From the NCBI GenBank assembly GCA_016714015.1, contig JADJNZ010000005.1:248001-312000 (forward strand): 64,000 nucleotides of DNA. Reading direction: 5' to 3'. The stretch is from Gemmatimonadota bacterium. Lineage in GTDB: Bacteria; Gemmatimonadota; Gemmatimonadetes; Gemmatimonadales; Gemmatimonadaceae. A model generated the notes under the pieces. That model searched no databases, was not told the origin of the DNA, and was given only the letters and a program-made list of their open reading frames with translations. Shown here in pieces: positions 14,997-23,131 of this stretch; the first letter of the stretch is position 1, and each line of letters starts with the position of its first letter. Both the position numbers and the translations under genes were made by a program.

Positions 14997-16580
14997 TCAG
15001 AGCAGGGTGAGCGCACGGGGCGGCGCACCGCCATCGGATCGGATCGCCGCAGCGCGCACGCGGATGGCCGCCCGCTCGTCCGCATCGATCCGCTCGATGT
15101 TCCGTACCTGCAAGGCCATCCGTTGGTTGCCTCGCAGGGTGGGTTCGTGCCGCATGAGGAAGTCCCAGTAGAGCGTCGTGAACGGACAGGCATCCTCGCC
15201 GACCGACTTCGCCGGGTCGAACCGGCACCGGGAGCAGTGGTCGCTCATCCGCTGGATGTACTTCCCCGTGGCGGCGTACGGCTTGGAGGCCATCACCCCG
15301 CCATCGCCGTACTGCGACATGCCCAGCGTGTTGGGGAGCTCCACCCACTCCACCGCGTCGACGTAGACCGCGAGGTACCACTCGTGCACGCGCGCGGGGT
15401 GCACGCCGAGCAGCATCGCATAGAGCCCGGTGACCATGAGGCGCTGGATGTGGTGCGCGTAGCCGAGCCGCAGGGTCTGGCCGACCGCGTCGCGGAGGCA
15501 GGCCATCTCGGTGTCGCCGTCCCAGTAGAATCGCGGCAGCGCCTCCTGCGCGTCGAGCGCATTGCGCTCGAGGTACCCCGGCATGAAGCGCCAGTAGATC
15601 CCGCGGACGTACTCGCGCCAGCCGAGGACCTGGCGGATGAACCCTTCGGCGGCGGCGAGCGGCACGCGCCCGTCGCGGTATGCCGACTCGGTCGCGGCGA
15701 TGACCGCGCGCGGGTCGAGCAGCTTGAGGTTCATCGCCGCAGCGAGCCGCGAGTGGAAGAGCCAGGGCTCGTCGTGCCACATCGCGTCCTGGTACTCGCC
15801 GAATCGCGGGAGGCGGTGCACGACGAAATCGTCGAGCGCGCGCGTGGCTTCCACCGGTGTCACCGGCCAGTCGAACGCGGCGAGGTCGCCTGGGTGCGAG
15901 GCGAATCGCGCCTGCACGAGTGCGAGCACGTCGCGCGTGAGCGCATCGGGCGGGAAGGCGACCGGGGCCGCGTGCGGTGGCGGGCCACCCTTGCCGAACG
16001 CGCCGCGGTTCTCGGCGTCGTAGTTCCACTCGCCCCCTTCGGGCGCCCCGCGGGCGTCGAGCAGGATGCCGTGCTTCCGCCTGATTTCGCGGTAGAAGTA
16101 CTCGAGACGCAACTGCTTGCGTCCGGACGCGTGCGCGTCGAACTCCGCGCGCGTCGAGAGGAAGTGCCGGTCGGTGCGGACCTCGAGGAGGAGTCCGGCG
16201 CCCTGCGCGACGGCAGCCAGCGCCTGCTGCACGCGCCAGTCCCCCGCCTCGGTCACGATGAGTGATCCCGGGCGATGCGTCGCGATCGCCCGCGCGAGCT
16301 CACCGGCGAGCGTGCCCACGTTGTCCGGGTCGTCGAGTGCCGTGTAGAGGACCGTCCGTCCCAGCGCGCGCTGCGCGTCGCGGAAGTGGCGCATCGCCGC
16401 GAGGAAGAGCGCGATGCGCGGCTTGGACGACCAGACGTGCGTCGATTCCTCCGCGACCTCGGCCATCCACAGCGCATCGCGCGCCGGGTCGAAGCCGTCG
16501 AGCGCGCTCGAGGCGGGATCGAGCTGGTCCCCGAGGACGAGGACGAGGTGGCGGCGTGCGGACGGCGCGGCGTGCGGCAT
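14997..16580 (-). CDS. Iron-sulfur (PhrB/FeS-BCP type) cryptochrome/photolyase
   Basis: Light-dependent DNA repair flavoprotein of the photolyase-related family, probably (6-4) type. It is 527 residues. The N-terminal Rossmann domain starts HLVLVLGDQLDP. The FAD-binding helical domain includes GWREYVRGIYW, GYAHHIQRLMVTG and MSQYGDGGVMASKPY. The four [4Fe-4S] cysteines are present at 361 (MACLRD), 449, 452 and 465 (DHCSRC...DACPF). Their spacing of 88, 3 and 13 equals that reported for Agrobacterium PhrB. Lys/Tyr residues of GKYIQRMSDHC follow the family. It lies 33 bases downstream of the MATE gene on the same strand and ahead of DUF2256. Confidence 0.93.
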   Translation of the reverse strand: MPHAAPSARRHLVLVLGDQLDPASSALDGFDPARDALWMAEVAEESTHVWSSKPRIALFLAAMRHFRDAQRALGRTVLYTALDDPDNVGTLAGELARAIATHRPGSLIVTEAGDWRVQQALAAVAQGAGLLLEVRTDRHFLSTRAEFDAHASGRKQLRLEYFYREIRRKHGILLDARGAPEGGEWNYDAENRGAFGKGGPPPHAAPVAFPPDALTRDVLALVQARFASHPGDLAAFDWPVTPVEATRALDDFVVHRLPRFGEYQDAMWHDEPWLFHSRLAAAMNLKLLDPRAVIAATESAYRDGRVPLAAAEGFIRQVLGWREYVRGIYWRFMPGYLERNALDAQEALPRFYWDGDTEMACLRDAVGQTLRLGYAHHIQRLMVTGLYAMLLGVHPARVHEWYLAVYVDAVEWVELPNTLGMSQYGDGGVMASKPYAATGKYIQRMSDHCSRCRFDPAKSVGEDACPFTTLYWDFLMRHEPTLRGNQRMALQVRNIERIDADERAAIRVRAAAIRSDGGAPPRALTLL

Positions 16581-16613
16581 GGAGCCTCAACGCCGCGACG
16601 GCCGTGCCGGTTC

Positions 16614-18014
16614 TCAGCCCGCGGCGCCCTCGGCGGCGGGGTCGGTCGCCATCGCGGGGCGCGGACCGCCCGCGAGGCCGCGCGCCACGCGGCGCTCCGC
16701 CTCGCGGTGCAGGAGCCAGACGGTGAGCGCGGCGGCGACGGTCGAGGCTGCGACCGAGACGTACCAGAGCGTCTGCAGCTGGAACCCCGACTGCGTCGAG
16801 AGCCAGAAGGCAGGGATGGCGAAGAGCACCAACCGCACCGAGCTGGAGATGACCGACGGGACGGTGTTCCCCATCGCCTGGAACATGCCGCTGCAGGTGA
16901 ACACGATCCCCGAGGCGACGAAGTTCCACGAGATGGTGCGCAGGAAGACCACCGCGACGTCGACGACCGCCGGATCCTTCGCGAAGATCCCGATGAGCCA
17001 CTCCGGTCGCCAGTGCGCGAAGAGCGTCGCGCCGACCATGAGCGCGCTTCCGATCTTGACCGCACTGAAGAAGGTCTCTCGCGCGCGGTCGAAGTTCCCC
17101 GCGGCGAAGTTCTGTCCGGCGATCGGTGCCGCCGAGAAGGCGACGGCCATGACCGGCAGGAAGATCGCCTGCATCATGCGCGATCCGACGCCGAAGCCGG
17201 CCTGCGCGGCCGCGCCGAAGTCGCGCACGATGTAGTAGTTGATGCCCATCGAGAGGAAGATCAGCGCGAACTCGCCGCCCGCCGGCACTCCGATGCGCAG
17301 CAGGCGCATCCACGTGGGGAAGTGCGGCCGCCACAGCGTCGCGTCGAACCCGACGAAGTGCTCGAGCTTGACGAAGTAGACCATCAGCACGACGACAGCG
17401 AACGCGACCGAGATGGTACTCGCGAGCGCCGCGCCGGCGACGCCCATCGGCCGGCCCGTGCCCCAGCCGGCGATGAGGACCGGCGCGAGGACGGCGTTGA
17501 GCAACACGGTGAGGACCTGCACGATCATCGTCGGCTTGGCGATGCCGGTGCCGCGCAGCGCCGACCCGATCGAGATGATGGCGAACTGCAGGCCGAGCGC
17601 GGGCAGGAACCAGACGAGGTACTCGGTCCCTGCTTGCAGTGTCGCCTCGTCAGCGGCGAGGGTGCGCAGGTAGTCGTCGGCGAAGGCCAGACCGCCGAGG
17701 TACACGAGCACGCCGGCGATCGCCGCGAGCAGAAGGCTCTGGTTGAAGACGAGATTGCCGTCTGTCCGATCCTTGCGGCCCGCGGCGTGGGAGACGAGGA
17801 CCATCGTGCCCACGCCGAGCACCTGCGTGGCGGCCATCACGATGAACTGGATGTTGCCCGCCGCGCTCACGCCCGCGAGCGCGGCATCGCCGAGTCGCCC
17901 GACGAAGTAGAGGTCGACGAGGTAGTAGAGCGTCTGGAACACCATCCCCACGGCCATCGGGATGGCCATGCGCACGATGTGCTTCGGGATGGAGCCCTCT
18001 GTCAGGTCATGCAT
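16614..18014 (-). CDS. MATE-family multidrug/toxin exporter
   Basis: Cation-coupled efflux pump of 466 residues with about 12 membrane helices in two homologous halves. The family start LTEGSIPKHIVRMAIPMAVGMVFQTLYYLVD and the helix-7 equivalent RIGVPAGGEFALIFLSMGINYYIV are clear. The ATG at 18014 overlaps the stop of the upstream DUF2239 gene by eight bases, so translation is coupled. Substrate unknown. Its expression is probably controlled by the operator-bearing promoter ahead of DUF2239. Confidence 0.92.
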   Translation of the reverse strand: MHDLTEGSIPKHIVRMAIPMAVGMVFQTLYYLVDLYFVGRLGDAALAGVSAAGNIQFIVMAATQVLGVGTMVLVSHAAGRKDRTDGNLVFNQSLLLAAIAGVLVYLGGLAFADDYLRTLAADEATLQAGTEYLVWFLPALGLQFAIISIGSALRGTGIAKPTMIVQVLTVLLNAVLAPVLIAGWGTGRPMGVAGAALASTISVAFAVVVLMVYFVKLEHFVGFDATLWRPHFPTWMRLLRIGVPAGGEFALIFLSMGINYYIVRDFGAAAQAGFGVGSRMMQAIFLPVMAVAFSAAPIAGQNFAAGNFDRARETFFSAVKIGSALMVGATLFAHWRPEWLIGIFAKDPAVVDVAVVFLRTISWNFVASGIVFTCSGMFQAMGNTVPSVISSSVRLVLFAIPAFWLSTQSGFQLQTLWYVSVAASTVAAALTVWLLHREAERRVARGLAGGPRPAMATDPAAEGAAG

Positions 18015-18621
18015 CGATCGCTCGGGCGGCGGAGAAGGCGAGCTCGGCGAGATCGCGCGCGTGGTCGCGCAGGTCCCGAGGCCAGGGCATCGACAGGAGG
18101 AGGAAGCGGTCACGGTCATGCGCGAAGAGGGCGCGGGTGGCCTCCTCGAAATCCGGCTGGTCGCCGAGCATCTGCGACGCGAATCGATAGGCGACGTCCT
18201 GCGCCCGACGCAGCCGATCGCGTCCCGCATTCGTGGCGCGCGCCTGGTCGACGAGGCGGCGGAGCGCGGCAGAGGCGCCGCCGGGTTGCTCGCCGAGCCA
18301 GTCCCAGTGGCGCTTGAGCAGCGTCACCTCCCGGCCGATCACCCCGAGGCGCGGGCGCCCCGGGCCGCGCGGGCCATCGTCCTCGTCGGCGGCGCTCGCC
18401 GCGGCATCGATCGCCTCCTGCTGCGCGCGTGCGCGTGCGACGACGGTCGTCGTGTTCCCGCGAAGGTCGAGCTCCACCGGCTGGCTCGTCTCGAGATCGA
18501 ACACGAACGGCGCGTGCGCGTCCTCGCGCGCGAGGAACTCCTTGATGGCGCGCGCGACGGTGGGGAGATCCCCTTGGGCGACGCGCTTGGCGCCGGCGAA
18601 CGCGATGACGGGGCGTGGCAT
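18007..18621 (-). CDS. DUF2239-family protein
   Basis: A 204-residue soluble protein matching the DUF2239 pattern: VIAFAGAKRVAQGDLPTVARAIKEFL at the N-terminus, a Pro/Gly-Arg linker (DDGPRGPGRPRLGVIGREVTLL), then KRHWDWLGEQPGGASAALRRLVDQA. GRPRLGV followed by a helix-turn-helix-like region and a basic C-terminus hints at DNA binding, and the promoter just upstream has paired 18-bp sites, so autoregulation is an attractive but unproven idea. First gene of the run leading to MATE, photolyase and DUF2256. Confidence 0.85.
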   Translation of the reverse strand: MPRPVIAFAGAKRVAQGDLPTVARAIKEFLAREDAHAPFVFDLETSQPVELDLRGNTTTVVARARAQQEAIDAAASAADEDDGPRGPGRPRLGVIGREVTLLKRHWDWLGEQPGGASAALRRLVDQARATNAGRDRLRRAQDVAYRFASQMLGDQPDFEEATRALFAHDRDRFLLLSMPWPRDLRDHARDLAELAFSAARAIDA

Positions 18622-18628
18622 GGGGGTG

Positions 18629-18658
18629 CAATTACATCCGGGTGAAATCGAAAGTCAA
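18629..18658 (-). promoter_or_regulatory. Sigma70-type promoter of the DUF2239-MATE-photolyase run
   Basis: On the minus strand TTGACT (plus 18653-18658) and TAATTG (plus 18629-18634) are 18 bp apart and just upstream of the DUF2239 ATG at 18621. The region is visibly richer in A and T than its surroundings. The -10 lies only about 8 bp from the start codon, so the transcript would have almost no leader. Confidence 0.55.
18631..18648. promoter_or_regulatory. Operator-like site 1
   Basis: ATTACATCCGGGTGAAAT shares 12 of 18 positions with the stronger palindrome at 18658-18675. It lies between and over the -10 element of the promoter, where a bound protein would block transcription. Confidence 0.4.
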
Positions 18659-18675
18659 TATCACCCGGGCGATAT
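18658..18675. promoter_or_regulatory. Operator-like site 2, near-perfect 18-bp palindrome
   Basis: ATATCACCCGGGCGATAT reads the same on both strands except for one symmetric pair. It touches the -35 element and starts 27 bp after site 1, which would put the two sites on roughly opposite or slightly rotated faces of the helix. A dimeric repressor or activator site is the obvious reading. Confidence 0.5.
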
Positions 18676-18687
18676 CACCACCCGCGT

Positions 18688-19302
18688 TCAAACCAGACCG
18701 AGCTTCTTCAGGCGGGCGACCGTCGACGTGTCGCGCGAGAACCACCGTGCCGCGAGCACCCCGCCAAGGAACCCGCCGAGGTGCGCCTGCCACGAGATGC
18801 CCGGTGCCCCAGGGAGGACACCCCAGACCAGTCCGCCCCAGAGCACGGTGGTCCCGAGGCTCAGCAGGATGCTCCCGAAGCTGCGTGCCCACCATCCGGC
18901 GAAGATCAGGAACCCGAGGAAGCCGAAGATCACGCCGCTCGCGCCGACGTGCACCGAGCGCGGTGCCCCGAGCAGCCACGCGACGAGCCCGGCCCCCACC
19001 ATCGCACAGATCGCGACGAGGCCGAAGTGGCGCGGGTCGCGCAGCATCACGAGCCAGCCGAGCACGAGGAGCGAGGCGGTGTTGGCGGTGAGGTGCGCGA
19101 GGTCGGCGTGCAGGAACGGCGCGGCGAGGATGCCCCAGAGTCCGTCGGTGGTACGCGGGACGATCCCGAAGTGCAGCAGCGCGCCACCGAGGACGGTATC
19201 GACGGCGAAGACGGCCCAGAGCGACGCGACCGACACGCCGAGGATCCAGGCGTGGACGCGCAACGTGCGGACGACGCTGACGGGGCGGGGGGTGACGAGC
19301 AT
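18688..19302 (-). CDS. Rhomboid-family intramembrane serine protease
   Basis: Six-helix membrane protease of 204 residues. The catalytic Ser122 is in VGASGVIFG and the catalytic His174 is in WQAHLGGFLGG. The oxyanion-side residues His70 and Asn74 (AHLTANTASLLVLG) are conserved. The start MLVTPRPVSV at 19302 is chosen because it precedes helix 1 by the usual distance. It ends 66 bp before the DUF2239 promoter on the same strand. Substrate unknown. Confidence 0.9.
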   Translation of the reverse strand: MLVTPRPVSVVRTLRVHAWILGVSVASLWAVFAVDTVLGGALLHFGIVPRTTDGLWGILAAPFLHADLAHLTANTASLLVLGWLVMLRDPRHFGLVAICAMVGAGLVAWLLGAPRSVHVGASGVIFGFLGFLIFAGWWARSFGSILLSLGTTVLWGGLVWGVLPGAPGISWQAHLGGFLGGVLAARWFSRDTSTVARLKKLGLV

Positions 19303-19398
19303 CGATCGGCCCTCGGGAGGGAGACGCGCGCGACGCGCGTGGGACCTATGTTGGGGACGCGCGACGCATCGCAACGCCAACGCCGCGGAGGCGACCCC

Positions 19399-19884
19399 AT
19401 GCAAGCTGACGATCTACGGGCAGTGATGGTACGGGACCTACGCGCGCTGGCGCGTGAAGTTGCGGCCTACCCGGACGACGAGGCGCCCTGGCGTCCGGTC
19501 CCGGGCATCGCGAACGGCGGCGGGACGCTCGCGCGCCACCTCGCGGGCAACATCCGGCACTTCGTCGGTGCGGTCCTCGGCGGCAGCGCGTACGTGCGCG
19601 ACCGGGACGCGGAGTTCGGTGCGCGCGGCCTGACGCGCGCCGAGCTCGCGGCGGAGATCACCGAGGCGATCGCCGAACTCGAGCGCGTGATGCCGTTGCT
19701 GACGGCGGACCGGATGGCGGCGGAGTTCCCGGTCGAGGTGGGCGGCCACCGCTACGTGACGGCGCGGTGGCTGACGCATCTCGCCTCGCACCTGGGGTAC
19801 CATCTCGGGCAGGTGGACTATCACCGGCGCATGGTCGCCCCGGCGAGCGGGACGGTGGGGACGATGAGCTTGACGGAGCTCTGA
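19399..19884 (+). CDS. DinB-like (DUF664/DUF1572-type) four-helix protein
   Basis: A 161-residue protein of the DinB/YfiT superfamily, four-helix metal-binding proteins often acting as thiol-dependent transferases. Metal-binding histidines lie in LARHLAGNIRHF and in LTHLASHLGYHLGQVDYHRR. ATG 19399 follows GGAGGCGACCCC, a strong ribosome-binding site. Divergent from rhomboid. Substrate cannot be inferred. Confidence 0.82.
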   Translation: MQADDLRAVMVRDLRALAREVAAYPDDEAPWRPVPGIANGGGTLARHLAGNIRHFVGAVLGGSAYVRDRDAEFGARGLTRAELAAEITEAIAELERVMPLLTADRMAAEFPVEVGGHRYVTARWLTHLASHLGYHLGQVDYHRRMVAPASGTVGTMSLTEL

Positions 19885-19959
19885 GGCGGGGACCGGGGTC
19901 CGGCCGCCGAAACAGCGGCGAGGAGCGGAGCGTATTCACTCCACCTTCACTCCGGACCC

Positions 19960-20586
19960 ATGGCCGCTCCGAGCTTCCGCTTCGACGACCCGCCGCTCGC
20001 CCACGCGTCGCACTCCCCCATCACCGCCGCGATCGATGGCGAGCGCGACCGGCTCGCGCGCGCGACGGCACGCGGCATCGGCATGCCGATGGCGGGATTC
20101 GTGTACTGGCTCGCCGTGGCCGCACTCCTGCGCGCCCTGCCGATCGGGCCGGCCCTCTTCTGGACGTACGTCTCCACCGGCGCGGTCTTCCCGCTCGGGG
20201 TCGCGCTCACGCGCGCCTTCGGCGGCGACCTCTTCGCCAAGAGCGAGACGCTCACGCCGCTCGGCCTGCTGCTGAATGCGACGCAGTTCTTCTTCTGGCC
20301 GGTGATCATCCTCCTCGGGCGCGTCGCGCCGCTCTGGGTGCCGTTCGCGATGGCGACGCTCTTCGGTTCGCACTTCCTCGGCTACGCCTGGCTCTATCGC
20401 AGCCGCGGATACGCGGTCCTCTCGATCGGCGTGAGCGTGCTCCTCACCACGGCGGTGCTGGTGGCGCGCGATCCTCTCTACCTGACAGTCCCGCTGCTCG
20501 CCGCCGCCGTGTACGCGGTCGCGATCGCCGTCCTCTGGCAGGAGCGGCATCGACCGGCGAAGTTGCGCCATGCGCATCTCCCTTGA
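19960..20586 (+). CDS. DUF7010-like integral membrane protein
   Basis: A 208-residue membrane protein with six or so hydrophobic helices after a soluble, charged N-terminus of about 40 residues. Patterns such as FPLGVALTRAFGG and NATQFFFWPVIILL fit an uncharacterised family that I recall as DUF7010. No catalytic motif is seen. It overlaps the cupin gene start by 17 bases, so the two are co-transcribed. Confidence 0.75.
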   Translation: MAAPSFRFDDPPLAHASHSPITAAIDGERDRLARATARGIGMPMAGFVYWLAVAALLRALPIGPALFWTYVSTGAVFPLGVALTRAFGGDLFAKSETLTPLGLLLNATQFFFWPVIILLGRVAPLWVPFAMATLFGSHFLGYAWLYRSRGYAVLSIGVSVLLTTAVLVARDPLYLTVPLLAAAVYAVAIAVLWQERHRPAKLRHAHLP

Positions 20587-20887
20587 CGAGGCCTTCGCCG
20601 CGATCTCCGACCACTGGGCGCCGGTCGTCGTCGCCGAGTTGAACGGGCAGCAGGTGAAGGCCGTGAAGTTCCGCGGTCCTTTCCATTGGCACCAGCACGC
20701 GAACGAGGACGAGATGTTCCTCGTGCATCGCGGACGGTTCCGCATGGAGTTCCGCGACCGCAGCGTGGAGCTCGCGGCGGGCGAGTTCCTCGTCGTGCCG
20801 CGCGGCACCGAGCACCGACCGGTCGCGGACGAGGAGGTCGAAGTGGTGCTGTTCGAACCCGCGACGACCGTCCGCACGGGGGACTGA
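20570..20887 (+). CDS. Small single-domain cupin
   Basis: A 105-residue beta-barrel protein. The metal-binding cupin motif 1 is FHWHQHANEDEMFLVHRGRFRMEF, and motif 2 is GEFLVVPRGTEHRPV, so ligands His, His, Glu and His are all present. Small cupins of this type act as isomerases, dioxygenases or ligand sensors. The exact role is open. Overlaps the upstream membrane-protein gene and sits four bases before the DUF3311 gene. Confidence 0.88.
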   Translation: MRISLDEAFAAISDHWAPVVVAELNGQQVKAVKFRGPFHWHQHANEDEMFLVHRGRFRMEFRDRSVELAAGEFLVVPRGTEHRPVADEEVEVVLFEPATTVRTGD

Positions 20888-20891
20888 GGCG

Positions 20892-21119
20892 ATGCGCGCG
20901 CATCATCTGCTCGCGCTGGTGCCGCTCGCTGCCTTGCTCGGCGCGCCCTTCGTCGCCAACCGCGTCGAGCCTCGGATCCTCGGTCTTCCCTTCCTCCTCG
21001 CCTGGTGCGTGGGGGCGGTGCTCCTCACCTCGGCGACGATGGCGGTCATCCATCGGCTCGATCGCGATGCGCACGCGGCCGAGGAGTCGGCGCCGACCGA
21101 CACGGGCGGCGCGGCATGA
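20892..21119 (+). CDS. DUF3311 small membrane partner of a solute symporter
   Basis: A 75-residue protein with two membrane helices (about 7-24 and 31-52) and a short cytoplasmic tail ending in RLDRDAHAAEES. The stop overlaps the ATG of the SSS symporter (ATGA). Pairing of a DUF3311 protein with an SSS-family transporter is a common arrangement, so it probably stabilises or assists the symporter. Confidence 0.85.
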   Translation: MRAHHLLALVPLAALLGAPFVANRVEPRILGLPFLLAWCVGAVLLTSATMAVIHRLDRDAHAAEESAPTDTGGAA

Positions 21120-22564
21120 TCGCCCTCTGGCTGATCGGTGCGTCGTTCGCGCTGGCGATCGGGCTCGGACTGTACGCGCGGCGCGGCCGCACGATGAAGC
21201 TCGAGGAGTGGAGCGTCGGGGGCCGCCGCTTCGGCACCCTCTTCGTCTTCCTGCTGATGGCGGGCGAGATCTACACCACCTTCACGCTGCTCGGCGGCAG
21301 CGGGTGGGCGTACGGGAAGGGCGCGCCGGCGTTCTACATCATCTGCTACGGGACCGTCTCGTACGTGATGGCGTACTGGATGCTCCCGCCCATCTGGCGC
21401 TACGCGAGCGAGCATCGCCTGCTCTCGCAAGCCGACTTCTGGGCGCGGAAGTACGAGAGCCGCGGCCTCGGGCTGCTCGTCGCGCTCGTGGGCGTCGTCG
21501 CGCTCATCCCGTACCTCGTGCTGCAGCTCAAGGGTCTGGGGCTCATCGTCAGCGAGGCCTCGTACGGTCGGGTGGATGCGACGACGGCCATCTGGCTCGG
21601 GACCGTGGCGCTCGTCACCTACGTGAGCGCGAGCGGGATCCATGGGAGCGCCCTCACTGCGCTCGCCAAGGACGTGATGATCCTCGTGGTCGTGGTGGCG
21701 CTCGGCCTCTACCTGCCGTGGAAGCTGTTCGGCGGCATCGGCCCGATGTTCGCGCGCATCGAGGCCGAACGGCCGGGGTTCCTCACGCTGTCGGCGCGCG
21801 GGCAGAGCCCGAGCTGGTTCGCGAGCACGGTGCTGCTGTCGGCGCTCGGCCTCTATCTCTGGCCGCAGAACTTCGCGTCGATCTTCACCGCGAAGGGGCC
21901 GGGGGCCCTGCGGCGCAACTCGATCCTCATGCCGCTCTACCAGCTGGTGCTGCTCTTCGTCTTCTTCACGGGCTTCGCGGCGCTGCTGGTGGTGCCAGGG
22001 CTCGAGGGTCCGGATGTGGACCTCGCCCTGCTGCGGTTGGTGCGGGCGGAGTTGCCGCCGTGGGTCGTGGGGACGGTCGGGGCCGCCGGCGTGCTGACCG
22101 CGCTCGTTCCGGGCTCGATGATCCTCATGGCGGCCTCGACGACGATGGCGAACACGGGATATCGCGCGCTGCGGCCGGCGGCGGACGATGCGGCGATCGC
22201 GCGCGTGGCGAAGTGGTGCGTGCCGGTGGTCGCCGCGGTCGCGCTCTGGTTCACGTTGCGCGGGGGCGCGACGATCGTGGCGCTGCTGCTGATGGGCTAT
22301 GCGTTCGTGACCCAGCTCTTCCCGTCGCTGTTGCTCGCGCTCATGGGGCCGCGATGGCGCGTGCCGGCGGTGGCGGCCGGGGCGGGGATCGTCGCCGGGG
22401 TGGCGACGGTGGTGGTGCAGACGGCGAGCGGCATGACACTGGCGCGGGTCGCGCCGGGACTGCCCGGGGCGCTGCTGGACCTCAACGTCGGGGTCGTCGC
22501 CCTCCTGCTCAACGTCGCGGTGACGGGCGCGGTCGCGATGCTCGCGCGCCCGTCCTCGCGATGA
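21116..22564 (+). CDS. Sodium:solute symporter (SSS family)
   Basis: Sodium-driven uptake protein of 482 residues with about 13 membrane helices. Family features: LEEWSVGGRRFG near the start, GEIYTTFTLLGGSGWAYGKG, and SALGLYLWPQNFASIFTAKGP. Start ATG 21116 overlaps the DUF3311 stop. The substrate is probably a small organic acid or similar solute, by analogy with DUF3311-paired transporters (inference). Confidence 0.9.
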   Translation: MIALWLIGASFALAIGLGLYARRGRTMKLEEWSVGGRRFGTLFVFLLMAGEIYTTFTLLGGSGWAYGKGAPAFYIICYGTVSYVMAYWMLPPIWRYASEHRLLSQADFWARKYESRGLGLLVALVGVVALIPYLVLQLKGLGLIVSEASYGRVDATTAIWLGTVALVTYVSASGIHGSALTALAKDVMILVVVVALGLYLPWKLFGGIGPMFARIEAERPGFLTLSARGQSPSWFASTVLLSALGLYLWPQNFASIFTAKGPGALRRNSILMPLYQLVLLFVFFTGFAALLVVPGLEGPDVDLALLRLVRAELPPWVVGTVGAAGVLTALVPGSMILMAASTTMANTGYRALRPAADDAAIARVAKWCVPVVAAVALWFTLRGGATIVALLLMGYAFVTQLFPSLLLALMGPRWRVPAVAAGAGIVAGVATVVVQTASGMTLARVAPGLPGALLDLNVGVVALLLNVAVTGAVAMLARPSSR

Positions 22565-22568
22565 GGCC

Positions 22569-22988
22569 TCACTTCTTGTCGCGCGAGACCGAGTAGACGT
22601 ACGCCGCGACGGCCTTGACCTGATCGTCGTTGAGGTTCATCGGGCCGCCGCGCGGGTTCATCGGGAAGCGGCGCGCCTGGTCCTTCAGCGCGGTCCGCGG
22701 CACGCCGGTGGTGATGGTCGCGACGATCTCCTCGTACTTGCCGGTGCTGTGGAGCCACGGGCCGGCGACGAGGCTCGGGCCGTTCTGCCCGCCGACGCCC
22801 TTCTGTCCGTGGCAGCGCTGGCACCCACCGCTGTGGAAGATCGAGTCGCCCATCGCGATGCTCGCCGGCGTGACGCCGGCCGGCATGACGGGACCGCTCG
22901 GCTGGGCGGCGGCGGCGGAGCTCGAGGCCTTGGCGCAGGCGGCGAGGGAGAGGGTCACAACGGCAGCGAGAAGGAACGACCGACGCAT
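22569..22988 (-). CDS. Lipoprotein c-type cytochrome
   Basis: Periplasmic electron carrier of 139 residues. The lipoprotein signal ends in LAAC (Cys18), followed by a Ser/Ala linker, then a class I cytochrome c domain with heme motif CQRCH (56-60). A Met axial ligand lies in the FPMNPRGGPMN stretch, and the C-terminal helix is DDQVKAVAAYVYSVS. Converges with the symporter gene with four bases between stops. It could feed the cytochrome oxidase whose subunit II starts this window. Confidence 0.9.
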   Translation of the reverse strand: MRRSFLLAAVVTLSLAACAKASSSAAAAQPSGPVMPAGVTPASIAMGDSIFHSGGCQRCHGQKGVGGQNGPSLVAGPWLHSTGKYEEIVATITTGVPRTALKDQARRFPMNPRGGPMNLNDDQVKAVAAYVYSVSRDKK

Positions 22989-23131
22989 CGAGCAGGCCTC
23001 AGCGGTTGGGAGTCGGAGGAGATACGCCGCGGAACCCGCGGACGTTGCGCCCACCAAACTGGCACGCAGGGACGCGGCTGGCGAGTCTCCGCCGGCCGCG
23101 CCCCTGCGTCCCTCCCTGGTCCGACGGCCGT

